A stretch of 64,000 nucleotides of DNA. Origin: Neoceratodus forsteri. Taxonomy: Eukaryota; Chordata; Ceratodontiformes; Ceratodontidae. Below, in pieces: positions 55,195 to 64,000 of the stretch; positions within the stretch are counted from its first letter, which is position 1, and every line of letters starts with the position of its first letter. The notes beneath the pieces were generated by a model that saw only the letters and a program-made list of their open reading frames with translations, did not search any database and was not told the origin of the DNA. The position numbers were made by a program, and so were the translations under genes. The stretch is taken from NCBI GenBank assembly GCA_016271365.2, contig CM057450.1, forward strand, positions 1,802,160,967-1,802,224,966. Direction: 5' to 3'.

Positions 55195-55442
55195 ACAGGT
55201 TACTCACCTGTACAGTGGTTCTAGGAGTGGTAGATGTTGTTCAACCACACTTGTTGTATGCCTCTTCCCTTTAAATCTTAAGCAGAAGGCATTCGAGCTG
55301 TCTCCTCCACCACCTGGTATAACCGTCTCCTCCCAGTGATGTCAGATCTAGTCGCTAAGTCAGGTTGTGCGTCGCAGCCGGGAGGTCAAGGGTCAGTGTG
55401 TGGATGATAAACGACCTCAGAACCACTGTTACAGGTGAATAA
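55195..55442. repeat. Solo DIRS terminal unit U1 (E family)
   Basis: About 248 bp beginning ACAGGTTACTCACCTGTACA and ending CAGAACCACTGTTACAGGTG, so the unit is bounded by imperfect inverted copies of about 45 bp. It equals the J segment from its 3' end through the first half of its ICR (49,437-49,705). It has no coding part. Confidence 0.78.
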
Positions 55443-55860
55443 AACAGGTTACTCACCTGTAACAGTAGTTCTAGGAGGGTATGTTGTCGCTCACGCTCTG
55501 AAGAGTCCATTTCTTTAAACCGTCGGAAAGTCTTGTTGGTTTCCACCCACCCACCCGGTGGTATAGTACAGTTACGTAAGAACCACTGAACAGTGATCTT
55601 CGAGAACAGCCTTTGCAGGTAACACTATTAGACTGAAGCTTGCAGGCCTCACGAAAACTTCTAGCTAGCTATCTTCGCGGGACCACTTCACGCCGTCCCG
55701 CCTCCACATCAGGCGTAGTGCAAGGGGGGGGTCCCGCCAGATTCTAGCCTCCCCGAGACCGGCCGAGGGACATTGAAATGGGAGACCGAGGATCACCCAG
55801 AAGACAAAAGGGTAACCGTTAAAAGGCTTGAGGCCCTCCTCCAAGGTGAAGGTGGTGGAG

Positions 55861-55963
55861 CCTGCTGCAAGAGCTGTTCTCAAGATCACTGTTACTGTAA
55901 GTTCTTAACTGTACTATCTTACTTTGAGACACAGCCTGCAGTGGTAACACCATTAGGACTGAC
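55861..55963. repeat. H internal complementary region (ICR)
   Basis: CCTGCTGCAAGAGCTGTTCT through TAAGTTCTTAACTGTAC is complementary to the 55,566 end. TATCTTACTTTGAGACACAG and ACACCATTAGGACTGA are complementary to the 61,020-61,064 end. Confidence 0.82.
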
Positions 55964-55989
55964 CCAAGCAGTAGATTGCAAACACCTGG

Positions 55990-56960
55990 GAGGAGGAACT
56001 AGAAAATCATTCTAGGTTCTGATTTAGACAGAGACCTGTGGCCAGCCAGGTCGGCTCGCTCTTCGCCTGATTCCGCTCAGGCTATGCCTGACAGGTAATT
56101 TACAGAGCCCAAGTGGCTGCAGCACAAATGGCAGAGGTGGAGACTACGGCAAGTAAAGGAGGTGGCCACTCCCAGTGGAATGGCCCGATCCCGGAGGCTT
56201 TGTTTATATCATAGCAGTATGATATGTATTGACAACAGCAGAAAGGGATCGTTTTATACTGGTTGGCCCATCATCCTCTGTAAAGGAAACGGTGTTGTCT
56301 ACCACGGCTGCTTGGTTCTGCTCGGTAGTACTTGCTGCGTGAACATTCAGGTGGAGCAGCCTCTATTAGAATAATTAGGAAGTACAGGCAGGTCAATGTC
56401 CTGATTGAGAGGAGTGGAAACCACCTAGGCAAGAATGATCGTCCTCAGGATACCTGTCCCTGTGGAAATCGTCAATGTGCTTCCTCATGAGATATGAAGT
56501 CAGAAACTTTCGCTGACGAATAGCACCAAAACAACGCTTCCACGACAGAAAATGCAGCTCAACCGCAGCAGGTTCCCAGAGGGAAACATGAGTTGCCCAG
56601 GACAAAGAGTAAGTCCTATGAGGCACCGGTCTTTAATGGCGTCTAGATGTAATACCTCTCAGAATTCTCTTGGTGTATCTAATTGTGGCACTTTGTGTTG
56701 TTCTACCGAAGGTGATAAGCTGAATGGCACAGAGGTGCACCTATTAGAGGAGTAGGCTAACTAACGGAAAAGGAGGTAGACGTAACACTGTTCACCGACA
56801 ACCATGGGAAAGGCCGCGGTTTCTAATTATAGACAAAAACGGCGCCATTTCATGGCATAGTCCGGTTCTGGTTGCAGAAAGAACTTCCAACCTCTTGCGA
56901 CCTGTGCAAAATGGCTATGCTCTAGGAGTCATGGCTGTTCTGTGAGGAAGTCCGGACCAG
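55990..56960 (-). pseudogene. H tyrosine recombinase remnant
   Basis: Correspondence to D YR is by position and short words: AAATGGCAGAGGTGGAGACT near 56,126 (box II region), TGTCAATGTCCTGATTGAGA-like text near 56,395, and CCATTTCATGGCATAGTC near 56,850 (the AMKW block). Frames are destroyed by short deletions. Confidence 0.6.
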
Positions 56961-56999
56961 TGAACCTCCTCCTGAGACAAGAGATGGGAGCTGAATGGA

Positions 57000-58540
57000 A
57001 CGGGACGGAGGTTCCTGGATATTGTATTAGCAAAGGAATCAGATCTGTCTGGCCAGAGTATACCAGGATACTGTTGTATGCTCCCTCGTAGTTTGAGAAG
57101 AACCGATCAACGGGAAGGAGGAAAGCGAGAGGAATCTGTCCACCCAGGAGGGGAATGGCTCGCCAGAAAACACCAGGCCCTGGAAGCTTAGCAAAATTGC
57201 AGTTTTATGGTATGAATAACAAGTCCATTCTGAGTTCCCATCAAGAACAAATCCTCTGCTACCTCCTGAAGAAGTTCCACTGTGACTCTGGCCTGAAACT
57301 ACTCAGGCCGCCTCCTTGTGTTGTCCACCCCGAACATGTACTGTGATCAGGTTCAACCGTGTCAGATTATTTCAATCCCACACCCTCATAGCCTCCTGCA
57401 AGGTAAGAGGCGCCTTGTTTGTTGAGGCTACATCACCGTGTTGTCTGTCTAGCAGGAGAGTATCAAGGGATCTCTGACTGAAATGTTTAGGCATAAAGGA
57501 CCTCTTCTCATCTCTAGAACGTTGATATGAAGGTGAGCCCGAGGGGTTCACGCCCCTGACTTCACTGCCCAGGTGCTCCTCCCAGTCCTGAGGCTGTGGT
57601 GAGGATTCCGGGACGGGCGGATAAACGGCACCGGTAGAGTGTGTCTTTGGTCAGCTTACATTGTAGTCCGAATCACGCGTCCGGATTCTGGCCGATGCTG
57701 CATATGGTCTTGCCTTGGTCCCATTGCACCTGAGCATCCGCCGAGTTACCCTTGATTGAGCCTTATGGAAGGGATGGTCGAATGGCCGCAGCAGTGTCCG
57801 CGTTTGCTGACTGATCTGCTGGGACGGTCTTGACCAAAGATCCCGATGGATCTGATGCCCGCCTGTCGCCTGGAAGAATGTTTTCCTGGACGGTGTCCAG
57901 GACTGTTTCTATGAACTGCAGTTTCATGTGGTACCAGGAGAGACTTTCACTGATCAAGATGCCCAGAGACCAAACAGATCTCGTACGGATAGCTACATTA
58001 ACAATGCTCTTTGAGGCTGCCATGAGAAGCCAACGTCTACATGAACACATATCGGCCTCTATTCTTAGACGGCGTCACGACTGCCATGCATTTGGTAAAG
58101 ACCCTGGGGCCGGGCGATAGTCCGAATGGAAGTGCTTTGGAACTGAAAGTGTGGCCGAGAAACTCGGCGCAGGAACCTCCCAGCGCCTGAGCTACTGGAT
58201 GTGCAGGTATGTATCCTGCATGTCTAGGGATGCTAAAATGCGTCCTCTTAGCATGGAATAAGACCCGGAAGAGTCACCATGTGATCTATTGTAGCTACCG
58301 ACATATTGAGGTCGCTGAGGTCCAGAATCGGATTGAGGTCCCCTGTTTTGGAACCAGGAAGAAGTGAGAGTAGTACCTGTATCCTCTCTGGTTCTCTGGG
58401 ACATACTCTGTCGCCTTTGGCAGGAGTACCGGTATTTTGCCTGATCAGAGGTCAGCCGACCTTTATAACGGGCAGAGCAGAGGAGGCCCGTGAGGGTTTC
58501 TTTTCTGCGATTCTATAGGTGGCCTCTTTTCAATTAACTG
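57000..58540 (-). pseudogene. H RT / RNase H / methyltransferase remnant
   Basis: At DNA level it follows D 16,300-17,930 throughout. Readable pieces include LQFIETVLDTVQENILPGDR (57,940-57,860), equal to LQFIGAVLDTIQGKAFLPQD in D. The FFLVPKKTGDL block is shortened near 58,345, and the YLDD region near 58,040 has lost bases. No active product is possible. Confidence 0.65.
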
Positions 58541-60650
58541 GAAGAACCCACCAGTCGGTGAGAGGACTGCCATCCTGGCAGGTACTGGTGAATGCACTCC
58601 GACCTTGATGTCCCGCTGATCCTGAGGGGCGGGGCCGAAAGGGAGTCAGGCTGTGGCGGGCAGAGGGCTCATGGTTGCTCACCCTGGGCTCTGTGGGAAC
58701 CGGGAGCCTCTGTTGTGTGGGCCGGTGCGGACTGTTGTCTTGTGCTCCATCCATGAAAACGGCTTTGTCGTTCCTACGAAGGAAACTAAGCCTCGGTCGG
58801 TACATCGCCTGGACCAACCTCACCGCCTTCCCAGCCTCTTGAAGCTTGGTGATGACCCTCTCAGAGGGCTCACCAAAGAGAACTTCTCCTCGAATGGGGC
58901 ATCCATGATGTTTTTGTGGACCTTGAAAGCCGAGACACGAGCCAACAGTGCCTCCGGAGGCATACACCTGAAGCTGCTCGGCCGAGGAGTCGTCGCTGCT
59001 TGTAGCACTTGGGTCCCCACGTCCGAATCCTGTCCAGAGGAGCTGCAACATCTCCTCCTTCTGCTCACCTTCTGGCAACTTCAGCCAGATCCAGACCCTG
59101 CCTCCCACAGGGCATTTTGAACTGCACCATGGGGCTGGTCAATTCAGGGATCTGATGGATGAAGCGGAAGAAGCTACGCTTCCACCCATAGCGGCTCCAG
59201 CTGCTTGGACTCCGGGTCCGTGGCAGAGTGCTCAAATGTTGTGGCCCTGGGACCGGCCGCGAGAGGCCGTTATGACCAGAGAGTGGCTTGAGGATGCTGA
59301 GCCAAGTACTGGTCTTCCTTGGAGCCTTGTACAGGTGGTCAGCTTCGCATCGCCGGGAGTGAATGTGGACGTGCTTCCACGCTGCCTTGGTGATGTCCAC
59401 GGTGCGTCTACCAAGGGTGGCACCCACCACAGGCTTGGGTTCCTGCCGAAGATATTTCGCAAGGCATAGCCTCCGTCTAATCAACTTTCCACATCCCATC
59501 CCATGTTCTCTTGGATGTGTCTCATGATGTCCCGAGAATGAAGAGTCATCCTGAGGAGACCTTGGAAGCTCACGTGGGTCCGGAGAAGGGATGTGAAGGG
59601 AGATGGGGATCTAGATCCTGTTGAAACTTGATCCTGGTCTCCGGCCGGGTAGGCTAACGGCGGCGCTCTTCTGGGTCTCTTAGGGCTGGGGTGATTCCAG
59701 AAGAGGATCTGGACGGAGGTCTCCTTTCATCTGGTCTCCTCTGAGGGATCCTGGGCCCTAGGGAGGAGGTAACCGCCCAGACCCGATGGAGAAGGGGCGA
59801 GAACCGCCCAGGAGGGGAGGAGGAGGTGGGAGAGGAGGTGGGGGGACCACGCCTTTGATGGTATCCCGACCAGTAAGCAAGAGCTCTTAACCTATGAGAA
59901 AGAAAGAGACCGACGACGGACCAGGCGCCGGTGGTCGGTCGCTTGTTCCAGGCGCCGGCTCCACAGGGGCCTCGGCGCGGGAGGGTTCACTGAAGGCTCA
60001 CTGGGACCGGGTCGCCTGCCTGGTCCTCGGACTATGTTAACTCTTCCTCTGTAATGGTCTCCCTGACCGACGCCGGTCGGAGGCGCCGGGATCCTCTTCT
60101 CAATCCGGACAGGCACGATGCTGGCCCCCCACCGCGTCCGGGGTGCGAGGGTTGGCCGGGCGACGGTCGCCTGGCGGTCGGCAGCCTCGGGACCCAGGGC
60201 GTAGAGGCCGACAAGCATGGTCGTACATCGGGTCCGACGGGTCCCTTAAGAGAGGTGGGAGTCTTTGGTCTTTCACTGAGGAGGAGGAGGCAAGGAGGCA
60301 GACCTGACGCCGGGTTCAGAAATGCGGGAACCCTCACTTGTGGTGATGGTAGGGCGGGCTCCCGACTCTTGACCAGGGCCTTGGTCGAAGATGAAGGGAG
60401 GCCTGGAAGTCTTGGCCTGAGAAGAGGTGCCTGAAGATTTTCTCACCGCAGTAGGGGGGAGTCTGAGAACTGGCCCGAGAAGGCGAGCGGTCGGACCCGG
60501 AGCCGGAGCTACGAATCAGAGGCCCAGACGGGACCCGGACGCGGGGCCTTTCCCTATGCTTCCTCGAATGTTTTATGGCCTTCTCCAAGAATCCTTGAGG
60601 CCATGGTGGTCCGAGCTGTCTCGAGCAGAACGCCTGTAGGGTCAGTCTCA
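58530..60650 (-). pseudogene. H Gag remnant
   Basis: 59,108-58,530 keeps FQGPQKHHGCPIRGEVLFGE and SERVITKLQEAGKAVRLVQA, matching D Gag near 18,420-18,310 (YNG, GERSEKVITKLQDAEKAVRS-like). 59,499-59,065 has CLAKYLRQEPKPVVGATLG, matching D LAHYLQQKNPKPVVLPPL. 60,340-59,890 is Pro/Arg/Ser-rich with dense CCGAC words. The zinc motif is not recognisable. Confidence 0.65.
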
Positions 60651-61064
60651 CGATGGATCCGGGTTCTGCTGTTGAAACTAGTGAAGAGCAGGACCGTGTG
60701 TCGTGTTCTGGCTTCTGAGTACCTTGACGCAGGCCGAATGCGATCCGCAGGACCAAGCCTCTACAGCGCAGACTTCAAAGAAAGACCGAGGTTGAGAGGA
60801 CATCAGACAATAAACTCACCGAAGAAAACAAATTTTCCAAGGAAAACTTTTACTACGGTCGCTAAGGCTAGAATTGAAATCAAGGGTTTAGACTTGCAAG
60901 TCGATTTATGGAAAGAACTGGGAATTCATGGACCGCCTTTATGTACTACGCCTAGACGCCGGAGGCTGTCCTCGCTGAAGAGTTAGCTAGCTAGAAGTTT
61001 TCCAGTCCTGACGCCGCTTCAGTCCTAATGGTACTTGCTGCTAAGAGTTGTGTGTTCAAGTAAG
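60651..61064 (-). repeat. H 5' leader and 5' inverted terminal repeat
   Basis: It corresponds to D 39,846-40,101, with GCCTTTATGTACTACGCC (decayed TATA region near 60,940) and TTAGCTAGCTAGAAG near 60,985, shared by all D and F type termini (GCTAGCTAGAAA). No gene. Confidence 0.65.
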
Positions 61065-61409
61065 ATCCTTTGGTTGTTTCCCCATGACACCAGATCTCTA
61101 ATATCCTCTGGAAGCCAGGTTTGTGATCCGCAGCCGGGAGGTCGGGTATTATGGATGAATAACATATACCATTCTAGAAATACTGTTACAGGTGAAACAC
61201 AGGTTACCCATTGAAAGAGGAGTTCTAGGAGTGGTATATGTTGTTCATCTACACTTGTGGCAGGTTCCTTGCCGCTTAAATCTGCCGGAAGGTCTTCAAG
61301 TTGGCTCCTCCCACCCACCGAGTGGTAAAAACCTCATTCCCGCCCCCATGACGCCTCAGATCTAGCTTGCCAGCCAGGTTATGCGCTGGCCAGGGAGGTC
61401 GGTGGTTAT

Positions 61410-61509
61410 GTGGATGAACAACATATACCACTCCTAGAACTCCTGTTACAGGTGAGTAACTTGTATTTCTAGGGACGGATAAGTTGTCTCAATCCACACT
61501 TTGTGGCAG
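61410..61509. repeat. K internal complementary region (ICR)
   Basis: GGATGAACAACATATACCAC through ACAGGTGAGTAACTTGT repeats the 3' end inverted. TTTCTAGGGACGGATAAGTT then CAATCCACACTTTGTGGCAG is complementary to the 5' end. Confidence 0.85.
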
Positions 61510-61561
61510 ACCCTCAGCAGTTATCAGGGAGGAGGGAGGCAAGGCAATTCTCTTACTTATA

Positions 61562-61765
61562 TCAAGGACTGAGAACCGAGGTCCCAAACCAGCATCCCGG
61601 CATGACTTCTAGGTCAATGTGGTAATGGGAATAAAGGTGTGTCCTGACTTCCAGGGGTAGCAGCCCTGCAGATTTCCTGGATAGGGACATCCTGAAGCAG
61701 CCACCAAAGCAGTGATATGGTGGGTAGAATCTTATCTCTTTGGGAGGCTCCATGCCCATGCCTGA
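61562..61765 (-). pseudogene. K YR C-terminal fragment
   Basis: The minus strand reads IRFYPPYHCFGGCFRMSLSR (decayed box II), then YSHYHIDLEVMPGCWFGTSV with the Tyr nucleophile region. The N-terminal and box I parts are absent; Gag sequence begins immediately upstream. Confidence 0.72.
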
Positions 61766-63640
61766 CCGAGCACAAAAGTCACCGATGTCCAAAAGCTTGG
61801 AGCTGCTGTAGCCACTGCCTTCCTGATCCACGCCTGCTTGCCCGTTGTCTGAAGGTCAGCGGGACTAGCAGGAATCCACTCATCCAGAACCCATAAGGGC
61901 ATATGAAAATGTGCCATCAGGCACAGCCGAGCTAGCCTGTCAAGGCCTGGGGAGGAAACGAAAAGAAATAAACCTTCCGTCGAATAATCCAGCTTTGGAT
62001 TCTTTAGCAGGCAGTTTATCCCATCCTTAGTTCCTGGGCAGCGGGCTCTACGATGGGTCACCAGCCCCTCCCCGCCAGAGGTGTTCGAAAGCAGGAGGGT
62101 AGACCAGTGAGGGACCGCATAATTAACGAGCCATCCTGACCGGCGGGACAAGATGCAGGCAGCTGCCGTCTCCAAGTCGGACCAACAATGGCTTCGCCAC
62201 CAGGAAGGCCTCAGTAGGAGAATCTCATAGGTCCAGTATCTCTGTGAGGGACCACTGGCCCGTTCTGAATCAGGTTGAGCTGCATCCCAGTGGACTCTGA
62301 AATGAGTCGAGTACACCCAAGATGAGGATGGGCTCTAAAGTCCCGGCCACAGCCCCTGCAGATTCCAGGTCAATGGGCCTGGAGTACAAGGAAGATCATA
62401 GTCAGACTAAGAGTCTGCAAACAGCTGCAGGCCTGAGCCACCCCCACCTGCTGAGGCCATCGGGAGTGAGGTGAGGGTGACCGACAACCTATGGGGCAAG
62501 CCTGACCAGACCAAGAATCATGGTTGGGGCCCCAATTTCCCGGTTGAAAGGCGGTGGTTCCCTACAATAGGCGGGCCAGCCGGTTTTGACTGGATGCTGG
62601 CGCCCGGGATCGGCTCCGCAAAGAAAACTCCTGAGGGTTGATTGATGCGCTCGGTGACAGCACTTAATGGCTGGAAAGGCGGCAGGTGAAAGCATTGTTA
62701 CGATCAACAAAAGTTGCTGCCACATCATGTCGCCTTGGCGCCGGGCGTAACTCGTCGGAGCTATCCTCTGAAAAGACGGCGGCGATACGCTTTCCATGAG
62801 CCAAAGAGAGACCAGGCACCGCTGATGTCAGCGGGACCCTCTTTCGATCTGGAAGAGGGACGGAGACCTTTGTGGTGCGCCAAGGGTGGGTCCAAAGAGG
62901 CGGGGAAACCTGCTCATCACCGCGTTCGAGGTCGTGACCCGGACCGGCTGAGCAAGTCCTGGTTACACCGGGAAGGACGGTGAAAAGAAGGGTAGTCGGC
63001 TTCTCCAGTCGATAAACCGTCCAGCGGGTCGAAAAAATCTTGACCAGCGTTGGCGGGTGTCTCGACAGCTGGTTAGGCAGGACACCGTGAAACCAGCGGC
63101 CTTAGCCAACCTCGACCCGAAGTCAGCGTCGGCGGTCCGGTGAAGGGAATCTCTCCCACTTCCCACAGTGTCGACGAGTGGGACTTACCACTGTTCGTTT
63201 TTTTCTTGGACCTACTGGTAAGTCCTGATGGCCCTTCTCCCTTGGTGGAGACGGACTGGCAAAGCTCCTTAAAAGAAGCAGTGTAGGAGGAGCCCAAGGA
63301 GAGCGGGATAAACGCCGCGGCCGAGGAAGAAGATGAAGTGGCCTGGGCCGCCTCCTAATCGAGGGCGATCAGCTGCTCCAGCTGCGCCGCGGACACCATC
63401 CAACAGGCCTCCTTTGACTTCACCGGCGGGTACTGTTTCTCGGGGTGCCCAAGTTGTAGTCTGGTAGCACAGTCCTCTAAAACCGAAGCCGAGAAGGACT
63501 TGCACAGATATCGTCAGGCCTGCAAACGCGGGCAAGACCCAGGAGTGCAAACCGCGGACGTGCGCGGATCGGACTGGGACATCTTCGTTCACAGAAGCAA
63601 CCGAAGATGGAGCCAGGAGGATTTGTCCATCGCCAGGCAA
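61766..63640 (-). pseudogene. K Gag, frameshifted
   Basis: 63,600-63,450 is the region of the zinc motif (TDPRTSAVCTPGSCPRLQA-like in one frame, decayed). 62,797-62,700 has SYARRQGDMMWQQLLLIVTM, equal to RYEDLMWQQLILTGHK in E. 62,316-62,150 matches E near 10,560-10,450 (STGMQLNLIQNG-like, then YWTYEILL). The C-terminal part joins YR at the deletion point. Confidence 0.68.
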
Positions 63641-63699
63641 GGAGGAAAGAAGACTGTAGTCTAGTGAACTTTAAATTTTTTTAAAACCCGGAAAGTTTG

Positions 63700-63902
63700 A
63701 AGCTAGGCCAAAACACAGGCGCTAAGGAGGTAACCTGAAGCGTCAAAGCGGTAAGGAAGATCTGGCGTCATGGGAGGCAGGCCAAGGGTTTTACCACCTG
63801 GGTGGGTGGGAGGAGCAAGAAGACGACCCTTCAGCAAGATTTAAGCGGCAAGAACCTGCCCACAAAGTGTGGATTGAACAACATATCCCACGTCCCTAGA
63901 AA
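63700..63902 (-). repeat. K 5' inverted terminal repeat
   Basis: It matches E and J ends, with the CCACCTGGGTGGGTGG palindrome near 63,799 and a following GGGAGGAGC. The boundary at 63,902 is where it meets the L-type terminus. Confidence 0.75.
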
Positions 63903-64000
63903 TGAAAATCATTGCCCTACAGTGAATTCTTGATCTTCTCTTGTATCTTCACCATTCATTACTGCTTGGGTGTCAGCTGGAGGCTGCACCACCACCAGGA
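63903..64000. mobile_element. Terminus of an L-family DIRS element (O), runs off window
   Basis: TGAAAATCATTGCCCTACAG, then GAATTCTTGATCTTC and TATCTTCACCATTCATTACT, equal in order to the L terminus at 47,455-47,530. Only 98 bases are visible, so the direction cannot be fixed. Confidence 0.6.

Larger units (their letters stand above)
55566..61064 (-). mobile_element. DIRS-type retrotransposon H (complete, decayed)
   Basis: The second copy of the D family. Left end GTACAGTTACGTAAGAACCA, ICR 55,861-55,963, YR about 55,990-56,960, RT-RNase H-methyltransferase about 57,000-58,540, Gag about 58,530-60,650, 5' ITR to about 61,064 (CTAATGGTACTTGCTGC, TTCAAGTAAGA). It is about 5.5 kb. Small deletions are scattered throughout, so hardly any frame exceeds 150 codons: it is the oldest complete copy by decay, although it interrupts U2. 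Confidence 0.85.
55443..61196. repeat. Solo DIRS terminal unit U2 (E family), split by element H
   Basis: The left part is 55,443-55,565 (ACAGGTTACTCACCTGTAAC through ACCCGGTGGTATA); the right part is 61,065-61,196 (CCATGACACCAGATCT through TACTGTTACAGGTGAA). Together they make about 254 bp, the same unit as U1. H is inserted at the GGTATA of the palindromic GGTGG segment. Confidence 0.75.
61197..63902 (-). mobile_element. DIRS-type retrotransposon K, internally deleted
   Basis: An E-family copy of 2.7 kb. 3' end ACAGGTTACCCATTGAAAGA (61,198), ICR 61,410-61,509, the C-terminal end of YR, then directly Gag sequence (from about 61,765), and a 5' ITR ending CATATCCCACGTCCCTAGAAA at 63,902. RT, RNase H, methyltransferase and most of YR are missing compared with J. 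K keeps Gag and both termini, and follows J and U1-U2 in the same direction. Confidence 0.85.

Noticed and set aside
1..64000. Retrovirus or endogenous viral copies
   Set aside because: No protease-integrase order, no envelope gene and no directly repeated LTRs were seen. The repeats are inverted, and the integrating enzyme is a tyrosine recombinase.
1..64000. CRISPR arrays, tRNA, rRNA or operons
   Set aside because: No regularly spaced short repeats, cloverleaf genes or ribosome binding sites with clustered genes were found.

Overview
The window looks like a vertebrate chromosome, most likely an amphibian with a large genome. The evidence is two spliced exons resembling the mitotic checkpoint kinase gene BUB1 on the minus strand, CR1-type LINEs, a TTAA-flanked miniature element with termini like those of frog T2/piggyBac MITEs, and above all a dense mass of DIRS-type retrotransposons, which use a tyrosine recombinase (YR). 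There are no prokaryotic operons, tRNA or rRNA genes, or CRISPR arrays. Almost every long open frame is a piece of a mobile element. The only host coding sequence recognised is at 42,555-42,698 and 44,117-44,409, so everything to the left lies in one BUB1 intron of more than 42.5 kb, and everything to the right in the preceding intron of more than 19.5 kb.

Layout, left to right. 1-4,573 is DIRS element G, inserted in DIRS element F (4,574-10,291), itself inserted in the gag of DIRS element E (10,292-12,163), which interrupts a minus-strand CR1 (CR1-a, 12,164-14,396). CR1-a is then broken by a 0.4 kb TTAA MITE (ends at 14,397 and 40,255). The MITE is split by DIRS element D (14,661-40,101). 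D is split by a plus-strand CR1 (CR1-b, about 20,015-32,620) and by DIRS element C (33,020-39,845). CR1-b is split by DIRS element A (20,261-31,590), and A by DIRS element B (22,108-27,774). C carries a 1.2 kb TTAA-flanked DNA element (34,067-35,251). 40,256-42,480 holds a probable CR1 5' leader and unclassified repeat. BUB1 exons and a short intron follow, to about 45,100. The right side holds DIRS elements M, N and L, a CR1 scrap, DIRS J (49,437-55,194), two solo terminal units, degraded DIRS H (55,566-61,064), the internally deleted DIRS K (to 63,902), and the beginning of another L-type element.

The DIRS elements share one plan, read on the minus strand: inverted terminal repeat (ITR) with promoter, Gag with an N-terminal zinc motif, a polyprotein of reverse transcriptase, RNase H and Dam-like methyltransferase, then the YR, an internal complementary region (ICR) and the second ITR. 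The ICR joins copies complementary to both outer ends, as expected for an element that passes through a circular DNA form and integrates by YR without target duplication. At least six terminus families are present. Every copy whose direction can be read lies on the minus strand, the same direction as BUB1. Most copies carry stops or frameshifts, but long intact frames survive (C Gag 516 aa, D RT-RNase H 392 aa, D YR 396 aa).

All boundaries come from comparing copies within the window by eye and are good to about 5-20 bases. Family names rest on motif recognition, not on a database search.
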